64,000 nucleotides of DNA, taken from contig NZ_JASHJX010000001.1 of assembly GCF_030732985.1 (NCBI RefSeq), forward strand, positions 62,001 to 126,000. The letters run 5' to 3'. This DNA is from Nioella sp. MMSF_3534. GTDB taxonomy: Bacteria > Pseudomonadota > Alphaproteobacteria > Rhodobacterales > Rhodobacteraceae. Both the position numbers and the translations under genes were made by a program. Positions 37,927-45,486 of this stretch are shown piece by piece. The notes under the pieces were generated by a model that worked only from the letters and a program-made list of their open reading frames with translations, was not told where the DNA came from and did not search any database. How positions within the stretch are numbered: the stretch's first letter is position 1; the number at the start of each line of letters is the position of its first letter.

Positions 37927-37997
37927 TTTCCCACGGGTTTCGCCCCGAACTGGCCCCATTTTGCCGCTAGACCCGCTGCAAAAGGCAAAGAGCACAG

Positions 37998-39572
37998 ATG
38001 CAGGCACAGCTTTCCGATATCCGGGACACCCACTGGGACGCGATCGTGATCGGCACGGGCGTTGGCGGCGGCGTGGCAGGCCGCGCGCTGGCAGAGGCCG
38101 GAATGAAGGTGCTGTTTCTGGAGAAGGGCCGCGCCGGTTTCCGAACGGAAGAAACCGCACTCAACCTGGATATGCCAGATCCGGTCGCCCGCGCGATCCG
38201 TGGCTTTTGGCCCGATCCGATATCGGTCAATCTGGACGGGCGCCCGCAAGAACTTTTCGCCCCTATTGGCGCAGGCCCCGGTGGTTCCTCGGTCTTCTAT
38301 GCCGCGACGCTGGAACGCCCCGAACCGCATGATCTGGACGACCTTCCAGACCGTCCTCACCCCACCGGCGGCTGGCCCTTGGGATTCGCCGCCATGCGGC
38401 CATGGTTCGACGCCGCCCAGACCATGTTCCACATTCATGGGGAGCCTGACCCGCTATCCTCTGTGCCAAGCCCCGCCGTTGCCGCACCCCACCCAAGCAC
38501 CCCCGGCGATGCGATGATCATGGACCGGCTGCGCGGCAATGGCCTGCACCCGTACCGGTTGCACACGGCGGTCAAGCGGCTGGACGGCTGCCGTGACTGC
38601 CTTGGCCACAAATGCCCTCGCGCCTGCAAGATGGATGGGCGCTCCGCCGGGCTGGAACCGGCATTGGAAACAGGACATGCCGCGCTGCTGGCGGGGTGTG
38701 AGGCGACACGGTTGGTTCGAAACGCCGACAATTCGGTAAGCGTCGAAGCGTGCCTTGATGGACAGATTGAATCGCTCAATGCCCGCCATGTCGTGCTGGC
38801 TGCGGGGGCCCTGTCATCGCCGCGCCTTCTGCTTGCGTCACGCTCGGAGCGGGACCCTGACGGAATCGGCAACGCCGCTGGTCTGGTCGGCTGCAATTTG
38901 ATGTTCCACCTGAATGAAATCTTCGCGCTCTGGCCCGGCAAATCCGCGGGTTTCGCAGGGCCATCCAAGTCCGTGGGCTTCCGCGATCACTATTTTGCCA
39001 AGGGCCAGCGGCTTGGCATGGTGCAGGCCATGGGCATCGACGTGGGATATGGCGAGATCGTGCATCATCTGCGCGGGCGCGTTGCCCGATCATGGCTGCG
39101 GCATATGCCCGGCGCGCTGGACCTGACACGCATTCCAGCGGCGATCGGGGCCAAGGTGATGGGCACCGCCAAGGTCTTCGTCGGCCTGCTGGAGGATCTG
39201 CCCTATACCGAAAATCGTGTGGTTCTGGATGCGGGCAATCCCGGCCGGATCACGCTGGAATATCGCGTGTCGGAGGAACTTCTGGCGCGGCGCAAGCTGT
39301 TCCGGCGGCTGATCCGAAGCTCCTTCAAAGGCACCCGCACCGCCTTTCTGACCCATGAGCCGGAACCGAATTTTGGCCATCCCTGCGGGACGTTGCGGAT
39401 GGGTGTTGATGTAGGTGAATCGGTGGTAAACGCCGAATGCCGCCTCCATGATGTGCCCAATCTCTGGGTTACCGACGCTTCGGTCTTCCCGACCTCCATG
39501 GGTGTCAACCCAAGCCTGACCATCGCTGCGAATGCGCTGCGCGTGGCCGACAGGATAAAGGACAGCAAATGA
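37998..39572 (+). CDS. GMC-family FAD-dependent oxidoreductase
   Basis: A 524-aa flavoenzyme oxidising an alcohol or sugar hydroxyl. The ADP-binding loop V-I-G-T-G-V-G-G-G-V-A-G-R-A-L is at about residue 17, G-P-G-G-S-S-V-F near 95, and the C-terminal GMC block near 465-520 has G-H-P-C-G-T-L-R-M-G and M-G-V-N-P-S-L-T-I-A-A-N-A-L. An unusual cysteine cluster, C-R-D-C-L-G-H-K-C-P-R-A-C-K, lies at about 199-212. There is no signal peptide. It is coupled (ATGA) to the following SDR, so the pair may oxidise then re-reduce one substrate. The substrate is unknown. It starts the saccharide region. Confidence 0.9.
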   Translation: MQAQLSDIRDTHWDAIVIGTGVGGGVAGRALAEAGMKVLFLEKGRAGFRTEETALNLDMPDPVARAIRGFWPDPISVNLDGRPQELFAPIGAGPGGSSVFYAATLERPEPHDLDDLPDRPHPTGGWPLGFAAMRPWFDAAQTMFHIHGEPDPLSSVPSPAVAAPHPSTPGDAMIMDRLRGNGLHPYRLHTAVKRLDGCRDCLGHKCPRACKMDGRSAGLEPALETGHAALLAGCEATRLVRNADNSVSVEACLDGQIESLNARHVVLAAGALSSPRLLLASRSERDPDGIGNAAGLVGCNLMFHLNEIFALWPGKSAGFAGPSKSVGFRDHYFAKGQRLGMVQAMGIDVGYGEIVHHLRGRVARSWLRHMPGALDLTRIPAAIGAKVMGTAKVFVGLLEDLPYTENRVVLDAGNPGRITLEYRVSEELLARRKLFRRLIRSSFKGTRTAFLTHEPEPNFGHPCGTLRMGVDVGESVVNAECRLHDVPNLWVTDASVFPTSMGVNPSLTIAANALRVADRIKDSK

Positions 39573-40330
39573 CCGATCTGACCCAAGGCATTGCGGTAGT
39601 GACAGGGGCTGGCGGCGGACTTGGCCGGGCGCTGGCGGTGGAGCTTTCGCACAGCATGACAGTGGTTGGCCTGGGCCGCGACACGACCGCGTTGGAGGGC
39701 ACCGCGCAACTGTCCTCCGAGGGCAGGTTTCACGGCATCGAAGCGGATGTTTCCTGCTTCAACTCCACCTCGCAGACATTTGAAAAAGCAAGAATACATG
39801 GGTCCATAACGCTCTTGATCAACAACGCGGCCCAATACCCGCGCCGGGACTTCACCGAGGAAACCGCCGAGAGCTTCATGGAGGTTGTTGCCACCAATCT
39901 GGGCGGTACCGTCGCCTGCACCCGCGCCGCGCTGGATGACATGCTGGACACCGGCTTTGGCCGCATAATGAACGTGGCGACCTTTGCCGATATCGCGCCG
40001 CTGCCTGCCTCCTCTGCCTATTCGGTGTCCAAGGGCGCGGCACGCATCTTCACGCGGGCGCTGATCGCCGATATCGGCGACCGTTTTCCGGGGATCGTGG
40101 TCAATGACTGGATGCCGGGCATGCTGGCCACGAAAATGGGCATCCCCGACGGGCTGGCACCGGAGCAGGCGGCGAAATGGGGGGCACAACTTGCGCTTTG
40201 GCATGATCCCAGCCTGACCGGCACCACATGGGAGATGGACCGCGAAATCCCGCCGCCGCGATCCCTGAAACGCCGCATCGCCGACCGGGTTCTGATGAAA
40301 CCCCGCGTTGCCGCGCGCCGTTTGGGTTAA
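39569..40330 (+). CDS. Short-chain dehydrogenase/reductase
   Basis: A 253-aa classical SDR. It has the NAD(P) loop V-T-G-A-G-G-G-L-G-R-A near residue 12, the L-L-I-N-N-A-A-Q strand near 85, and the catalytic Y-S-V-S-K motif (A-Y-S-V-S-K-G-A-A-R) near 150. The canonical serine position is met by P-A-S-S-A just before. Its start overlaps the GMC stop by 4 nt. Its own stop overlaps the WecG stop tail to tail (TTAA). Probably it acts on the GMC enzyme's product. The substrate is not known. Confidence 0.9.
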   Translation: MTDLTQGIAVVTGAGGGLGRALAVELSHSMTVVGLGRDTTALEGTAQLSSEGRFHGIEADVSCFNSTSQTFEKARIHGSITLLINNAAQYPRRDFTEETAESFMEVVATNLGGTVACTRAALDDMLDTGFGRIMNVATFADIAPLPASSAYSVSKGAARIFTRALIADIGDRFPGIVVNDWMPGMLATKMGIPDGLAPEQAAKWGAQLALWHDPSLTGTTWEMDREIPPPRSLKRRIADRVLMKPRVAARRLG

Positions 40331-41073
40331 CGCATCCGCCAGGACCGCCACAGGTGCCCCGGCAGGTCGCGGAACGCCGCGCCGTAGCGCGCGGCCATCC
40401 GGCGCGGGCTGCCAAGCAATCGCCAAAGCCATTCCAGCGCCAGCCGCCGCACCCAGACAGGCGCGCGGGTCTGCTGGCCCGACAGAAAATCCAGCCCCGC
40501 CCCGATGGAGGCAAAGCCGATCTCCGGCGCGATCTGACGGCCTCGGGCCGCGAGGATTTCCTGCTTGGGGGCCCCGAGGGCCAGAAAACACATGCGAACG
40601 CCCGCCTCGCTCAACCCCTGCAAGATCTCATCCGCCGCCGGGCCCGCAGGATCGAACCCCATCGGCGGGGCCACCTTTGCCACGACCCGCAGCCCCGGCA
40701 CCTGCGCCTCCAACGCCTCTGCCGCCCCGGCGAGGCTCTCGTCCGTGCTGCCCACCAGACCGAGCGGCATATCCAGCTCGGCGGCGATCCGGCAGATCGG
40801 CAGGATCATGTCCGACCCCGGCAACAGTTCCACCGGCTGCCCCGCCAGCCGCGAACACCAGACGATCGGATTGCCATCGGCGGTGACCAGATCCTGCGCG
40901 TCATAGGCGGCGCGAAACGGCCCCACGATGCGCAGCTTGGTCAGGTGATCCAGGTTCAGCGTCGCCAGGGCAAAGCCCTCACCGGCCGCAAACCGGGTGC
41001 GCAATTCACGCTCCAGCGCGGGCCAGCCGTCGATAGTGACGGTCACATCGTGATCACCCGCGCGGAATTTCAT
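40327..41073 (-). CDS. WecG/TagA/CpsF-family glycosyltransferase
   Basis: A 248-aa GT26 enzyme. Relatives add the second sugar (ManNAc or ManNAcA) to an undecaprenyl-diphosphate-linked GlcNAc. Seen: L-N-L-D-H-L-T-K-L-R near residue 40, the catalytic region T-A-D-G-N-P-I-V-W near 65, L-A-L-G-A-P-K-Q-E near 170, G-A-G-L-D-F-L-S-G near 195, and the W-L-W-R-L-L membrane-proximal helix. The start is the ATG at 41073. The longer frame reaches into the divergent promoter. It is the only gene of this strand amid plus-strand sugar genes. Confidence 0.9.
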   Translation of the reverse strand: MKFRAGDHDVTVTIDGWPALERELRTRFAAGEGFALATLNLDHLTKLRIVGPFRAAYDAQDLVTADGNPIVWCSRLAGQPVELLPGSDMILPICRIAAELDMPLGLVGSTDESLAGAAEALEAQVPGLRVVAKVAPPMGFDPAGPAADEILQGLSEAGVRMCFLALGAPKQEILAARGRQIAPEIGFASIGAGLDFLSGQQTRAPVWVRRLALEWLWRLLGSPRRMAARYGAAFRDLPGHLWRSWRMR

Positions 41074-41199
41074 CGCTGCCCTCTGCCTTTGCGCCACATT
41101 GCCCCAATCGCCGCTTGCACAAAAGAGCACCCGGCAGGACAAACTGTTGCCATGCTTTTGGGGTCAAAGCGACGTCAAGACAAGAAGAAGAGCAGGCAC

Positions 41200-42348
41200 A
41201 TGACCCAGACCCGACCGGCCAACGGCACCGCGCCGCAGGGCACGCATCGCGTGGCCCTTGTGGGCTGCGGCTTTGTGGCCGATCTCTATATGCGCTCCTT
41301 CGCCAAGCACCCGGAGGTGCAGATCGTGGCCGTGCATGACCGAGATCCGGCGCGATTGACGGCATTCTGCGCGCATTGGTCCCTGCCCGCCTGCGACACA
41401 CTGGACGCGACTTTCGACACCACGCCAGACCTGATCCTGAACCTCACCAATCCGTGCTCGCACGCCGATATCACCCGCGCTTGCCTAAGCGCCGGGCATC
41501 ATGTGTTCAGCGAAAAGCCCCTGGTGCTGTCAATGGACGACGCGACGGCGCTGCATGGGCTGGCCCGCGACAAGGGCCTGCAACTGGGCAGCGCGCCGTC
41601 CTCGGTTCTGGGGGAAGCGGCTCAGACACTGGCAAAGGCCCTGCGCGACGGCATCGCGGGAACGCCCCGGCTGATCTATGCGGAGCTTGACGACGGGTTC
41701 ATCCCGCAGGCGCCCGTGGAAGGTTGGGTCAGCGCCTCCGGCGCGCCCTGGCCCTTTGCCGACGAATTCCGCACCGGCTGCACGCTGGAACATGCGGGCT
41801 ATTACCTCAGCTGGCTGATTGCCTGTTTCGGGACGGTGGATAAGGTCGTGACCGCCACTGCCGACATCCTTCCCGATAAGCGCGGCGTCACCGGCTGCGC
41901 CCCGGATTTCTCCGTTGCCACCCTGCATTTCGCGCAAGGCCCGGTGGCCCGGCTGACCTGTTCCATCACCGCCCCCCATGACCACCGCCTGCGTGTCGTG
42001 GGTGACAAGGGCGTGCTGGAGCTGGATCAGGCCTGGGACAATGCCGCGCCGGTGCGCTTCCGCAAACGGCTGCGCATTCGGCGGCGGCTGATGGAAAGCC
42101 CGGTCGCGAAACGCCTGCGTCTGCGCGGCCCGACCCATCCGAAAGTCACCCGTGAAGGGGCCGCCGCAATGAATTTCGCGCTTGGTCCGGTGGAGATGCT
42201 GGAGGCGATTTCTGCTGGACGCCCCTCGCGCATTGCCGGAGACTACGCCCTGCACCTGACCGAAGTGACACTGGCCTGTCAGACCGAGGGCGTGCACCGG
42301 ATGACCACCCGCTGCGAACAAATGGAGCCGATGCCATGGGCGCGCTGA
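41200..42348 (+). CDS. Gfo/Idh/MocA-family oxidoreductase
   Basis: A 382-aa NAD(P)-dependent sugar dehydrogenase-like protein. The Rossmann loop V-A-L-V-G-C-G-F-V-A-D near residue 18 and the family's catalytic E-K-P motif (F-S-E-K-P-L-V-L) near 107 are present. The second-domain core is G-C-T-L-E-H-A-G-Y-Y-L. The ATG at 41200 follows AGCAGG. A much longer frame to 40228 overlaps the opposite-strand wecG-type gene and is not real. It overlaps the next epimerase by 13 nt. The same two domains recur fused at 45487. Confidence 0.9.
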   Translation: MTQTRPANGTAPQGTHRVALVGCGFVADLYMRSFAKHPEVQIVAVHDRDPARLTAFCAHWSLPACDTLDATFDTTPDLILNLTNPCSHADITRACLSAGHHVFSEKPLVLSMDDATALHGLARDKGLQLGSAPSSVLGEAAQTLAKALRDGIAGTPRLIYAELDDGFIPQAPVEGWVSASGAPWPFADEFRTGCTLEHAGYYLSWLIACFGTVDKVVTATADILPDKRGVTGCAPDFSVATLHFAQGPVARLTCSITAPHDHRLRVVGDKGVLELDQAWDNAAPVRFRKRLRIRRRLMESPVAKRLRLRGPTHPKVTREGAAAMNFALGPVEMLEAISAGRPSRIAGDYALHLTEVTLACQTEGVHRMTTRCEQMEPMPWAR

Positions 42349-43283
42349 GGGTCTTCATCTCTGGGACCGGCAGCTATGTGGGCCGGGCCGTTGCGGATTA
42401 TGCGATGCGCAAAGGGTACGAGGTGGTTCTGCATTCGCGCTACGGACACCGGGGCAACTGGCCGGACGTGCCCGAGGTTTTCCCACTCGAAGGCCCGCTG
42501 GATGGCCCGGATATGCCGGGGCTGCTGAGCGGCTGCGCGGCGGTGATCCATGTGGCGGGCCGGATGACGGGCACCGAGGACGAATTCCGCAAACACGTAG
42601 TGGAGGACAGCGCCGCCCTGATGCGTGCGGCGGTCAAGGCCGCGGTGCCGCGGGTGGTGCTGGCCGGGTCCGTTTCGGTCTATGGCGCGGGCGATCCGGG
42701 CGATGTCATCACCGAAGACAGCCCGCTGGAGCCGCGCCCCGACCTGCGCGACGTCTATATGCGCGCAAAGCTTGCGCAAGAACAGGTCATGCGGGCCGAG
42801 GCCGATGCAGCCGGGATTTCGCTGTCCATTCTGCGGCTCGGGGCGATCTGGGGGCCGGGGCGGCTCTGGTCCGCGCATTTCGGACCCGCCAAAGGCGCGG
42901 TGCTGATCCGCATCGGACGCGACGGGCAAGTGCCGCTTTGCGAGATCGATCGGGCGGGAGAGGCCCTCGTATCCGCCGTAACGGCCCCTCCCTGCACCGT
43001 GAATGTGCTGGATGATGACCTGCCCGACCGGGTGCGGTTCCTGAACGCGCTGTCGGTCTCGGGCTGGCCGCGCATAATTCTGCCGGTTCACTGGCGACTG
43101 CTGGATCGGATCGCAGGGGAGAACCCCAACCGCCCCGGCCTGCTGCGCCGTCCGACCCTGCGCGCCCGCATGATGCCCTTGGGCTGGGACGGGCGTCGTG
43201 CCGTCGAGGCACTTGGCCTCGCCCCGCAGCACGAGTTCGAGGCGCTGATGGCCGCCAATCTGATCGCGGGGGTGGGCCCATGA
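42336..43283 (+). CDS. NAD-dependent epimerase/dehydratase (extended SDR)
   Basis: A 315-aa extended SDR. The nucleotide-binding loop is S-G-T-G-S-Y-V-G, a departure from the usual TGxxGxxG. V-L-A-G-S-V-S-V-Y-G holds the catalytic Ser and Y-M-R-A-K the Tyr/Lys pair, followed by R-L-G-A-I-W-G-P-G. Probably epimerises, dehydrates or reduces a nucleotide sugar. It overlaps the preceding Gfo/Idh gene by 13 nt and the GT4 gene by 4 nt, so all are co-translated. It is similar in layout to the C-terminal half of the 694-aa fusion. Confidence 0.88.
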   Translation: MGALRVFISGTGSYVGRAVADYAMRKGYEVVLHSRYGHRGNWPDVPEVFPLEGPLDGPDMPGLLSGCAAVIHVAGRMTGTEDEFRKHVVEDSAALMRAAVKAAVPRVVLAGSVSVYGAGDPGDVITEDSPLEPRPDLRDVYMRAKLAQEQVMRAEADAAGISLSILRLGAIWGPGRLWSAHFGPAKGAVLIRIGRDGQVPLCEIDRAGEALVSAVTAPPCTVNVLDDDLPDRVRFLNALSVSGWPRIILPVHWRLLDRIAGENPNRPGLLRRPTLRARMMPLGWDGRRAVEALGLAPQHEFEALMAANLIAGVGP

Positions 43284-44512
43284 AGATCGCGTACCTGACC
43301 GGCGAATACCCCCGCGCCACCGACACCTTCATTCAGCGCGAAGTCGCGGCATTGCGGGCCGAGGGGCTTGAGGTTCTGACCTGTTCCATCCGCCGCACGA
43401 GCGACGAGCATCTGGTGGGCGACGAACAGCGGCAGGAGGCCGCGCGTACCTTCCACGTTCTGCCCGGCGTGGCGAACCCTCTGACCATGGCTCGCGCCGA
43501 ACTGGCCATGCTGCCCCGGTTCGGGCGTTACCTTCGGGCGTTGGCGCTGGCCTGGCGGACGGCCCCCAAGGGGATCAAGGGCCGCCTTTACAACCTGATC
43601 TATTTCACCGAGGCCGTGGTTCTGGCCCATCATCTGCGCCGGAACGGTGTTCAGCACCTGCACAACCATATCGCCAAATCGAGCTGTACCGTGGCGATGC
43701 TGGCTTCAGAGCTTTCGGGCATTCCCTACAGCTTCACCCTGCACGGGCCGGATATCTTCTTTGCGCCTGAGCATTGGCGGCTGGATGAAAAGATCGCCCG
43801 CGCCCGGTTCGTGGCCTGCATCAGCGAGTTTTGCCGGTCGCAGGCGATGTTCTTTTCGGCCCAGGATCATTGGGGCAAGCTCAAGATCATCCATTGCGGG
43901 GTGGAGCCGGAGCGTTACGCGCCGGGTGAGCGGCAAGGAAAGAGGTTGCTCTTCGTCGGACGGCTTGCAGCGGTCAAGGGCGTGCCGGTGCTGCTGGAGG
44001 CCTTGGCCAAGGCGCGAGAGGTTCGGCCTGACCTGACGCTGACGCTCGTGGGCGACGGGCCGGACCGTGCCGCCTTGGAAGCGCAGGCTGCCACGATGAA
44101 TCTTGCCGGGGCTGTCACCTTCGCGGGCTACAAATCCCAATCCGAGGTCGCGGACCTGCTGGCCAGCCATGACGCGCTGGTGCTGCCCAGTTTCGCCGAG
44201 GGCGTACCGGTGGTGCTGATGGAGGCCATGGCCGCCCGGATACCCGCCATTGCCACGGCGGTCGGCGGGGTCTCGGAGCTTGTCGAGGATGGGAAAACCG
44301 GGTGTCTGGTTGCACCGGGGGATGCCGGCGCATTGTCCCGCGCGATCCTTTCCCTGATGAACGCCCCCGAAACCCGCGAGGCCATGGGCAGCGCAGGCCG
44401 GGCCAAGGTCGAGGCCCATTTCACCGCCCGAACCGAGGCTGCCCGCCTCGCCCGCCTGTTCCGCTCTGGCCCCGACCTGCCCCCCGAGAAACGGCCGGAG
44501 GTGACTCCATGA
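43280..44512 (+). CDS. Family 4 glycosyltransferase
   Basis: A 410-aa GT-B retaining glycosyltransferase. The N-terminal acceptor domain begins M-K-I-A-Y-L-T-G-E-Y-P-R, with the typical T-F-I-Q-R-E-V segment. The C-terminal donor domain has L-F-V-G-R-L-A-A-V-K-G, V-G-D-G-P-D-R, and the EX7E motif in F-A-E-G-V-P-V-V-L-M-E-A-M-A. These enzymes extend exopolysaccharide or O-antigen repeat units. 4-nt overlaps on both sides. Confidence 0.92.
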   Translation: MKIAYLTGEYPRATDTFIQREVAALRAEGLEVLTCSIRRTSDEHLVGDEQRQEAARTFHVLPGVANPLTMARAELAMLPRFGRYLRALALAWRTAPKGIKGRLYNLIYFTEAVVLAHHLRRNGVQHLHNHIAKSSCTVAMLASELSGIPYSFTLHGPDIFFAPEHWRLDEKIARARFVACISEFCRSQAMFFSAQDHWGKLKIIHCGVEPERYAPGERQGKRLLFVGRLAAVKGVPVLLEALAKAREVRPDLTLTLVGDGPDRAALEAQAATMNLAGAVTFAGYKSQSEVADLLASHDALVLPSFAEGVPVVLMEAMAARIPAIATAVGGVSELVEDGKTGCLVAPGDAGALSRAILSLMNAPETREAMGSAGRAKVEAHFTARTEAARLARLFRSGPDLPPEKRPEVTP

Positions 44513-45480
44513 ATTCAGCCATCGCAATCATCCTCATTGGCCGCAACGAGGGCGAGCGGCTGAAACGTGCGCTTGACAGCGTTTCGGGACTGGTGGACCG
44601 GATCGTCTATGTCGACAGCGGGTCCACCGATGCCAGCGTGTCTTATGCGCAGTCGAAAGGCGTTCAGGTGGTGGAACTGGACATGACCATCCCCTTCACC
44701 GCCGCCCGCGCCCGCAATGCAGGCGTCGATGCACTGCGCGACGAAGGCCTGCCGGAGTTTCTGCAATTCATCGACGGGGATTGCGCCCTGATGCGCGACT
44801 GGCTGTCGATCGCGCTCTCCGTCATGCGGGCCGATTCCGGGCTTGGTATCGTCACCGGCTGGCGGCGCGAAATCCACCCCGACGCCAGCATCTACAATGC
44901 CATGTGCGATCATGAATGGTATCGCCCTGCCGGTCCCATCGTGGCCTGTGGGGGCGATATGCTGGTTCGATCAGAGGCGTTCGAGGCGGCGGGCGGCTTC
45001 AACCCGGATGTCATCGCGGCAGAGGATGACGAGTTCTGCCTGCGGGTGCGCATGGCGGGGTATCGGCTCATGCGCATTCCCCGCAACATGACCGCCCATG
45101 ACGCCGATATGCACCGGTTTTCGCAATGGTGGAAACGCTCGGTCAGGAACGGCCATGGCTTTGCGCAGCTCGGCGCGCTGCACGGATCGCATCTGAGCCG
45201 GGAACGCGCGCGGGTCTATGTGTTCGGCCTGATGCTGCCCGCCGTGGCGCTGGCCGGTCTGGTCACCAATCTCTGGGTCGTGGCAGGGGTTCTGGCACTT
45301 TACGCGGGATCTTATGCCAGTGCCCTAAGGGGGCTGCTGCGGGACGGGATCGCGCCCGGCGTGGCCTGGCGGTTTGCCGGGTTCCTGACCCTGTCGAAAA
45401 TCCCAAACCTCATCGGAATGGCCACCTTTGCTCTGCGCCGGCTCCGTGGGCGGTCCATGCGGATCATCGAATATAAATAA
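44509..45480 (+). CDS. Family 2 glycosyltransferase with C-terminal membrane helices
   Basis: A 323-aa GT2 enzyme. The donor site Y-V-D-S-G-S-T-D near residue 40, the I-D-G-D-C-A motif near 85, and A-E-D-D-E-F-C-L-R near 180 are the usual GT2 acidic residues. Two C-terminal hydrophobic helices (about 235-280) place it on the membrane like ExoA/ExoM-type succinoglycan transferases. It begins in an ATGA overlap with the GT4 gene and ends 6 nt before the fusion gene. Confidence 0.9.
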   Translation: MNSAIAIILIGRNEGERLKRALDSVSGLVDRIVYVDSGSTDASVSYAQSKGVQVVELDMTIPFTAARARNAGVDALRDEGLPEFLQFIDGDCALMRDWLSIALSVMRADSGLGIVTGWRREIHPDASIYNAMCDHEWYRPAGPIVACGGDMLVRSEAFEAAGGFNPDVIAAEDDEFCLRVRMAGYRLMRIPRNMTAHDADMHRFSQWWKRSVRNGHGFAQLGALHGSHLSRERARVYVFGLMLPAVALAGLVTNLWVVAGVLALYAGSYASALRGLLRDGIAPGVAWRFAGFLTLSKIPNLIGMATFALRRLRGRSMRIIEYK

Positions 45481-45486
45481 AGGCTT

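Noticed and set aside
40228-41199. Upstream part of a 706-aa frame reading into the Gfo/Idh gene
   Set aside because: This part is antisense to the WecG-family gene. The real start is the ATG at 41200 with an RBS.
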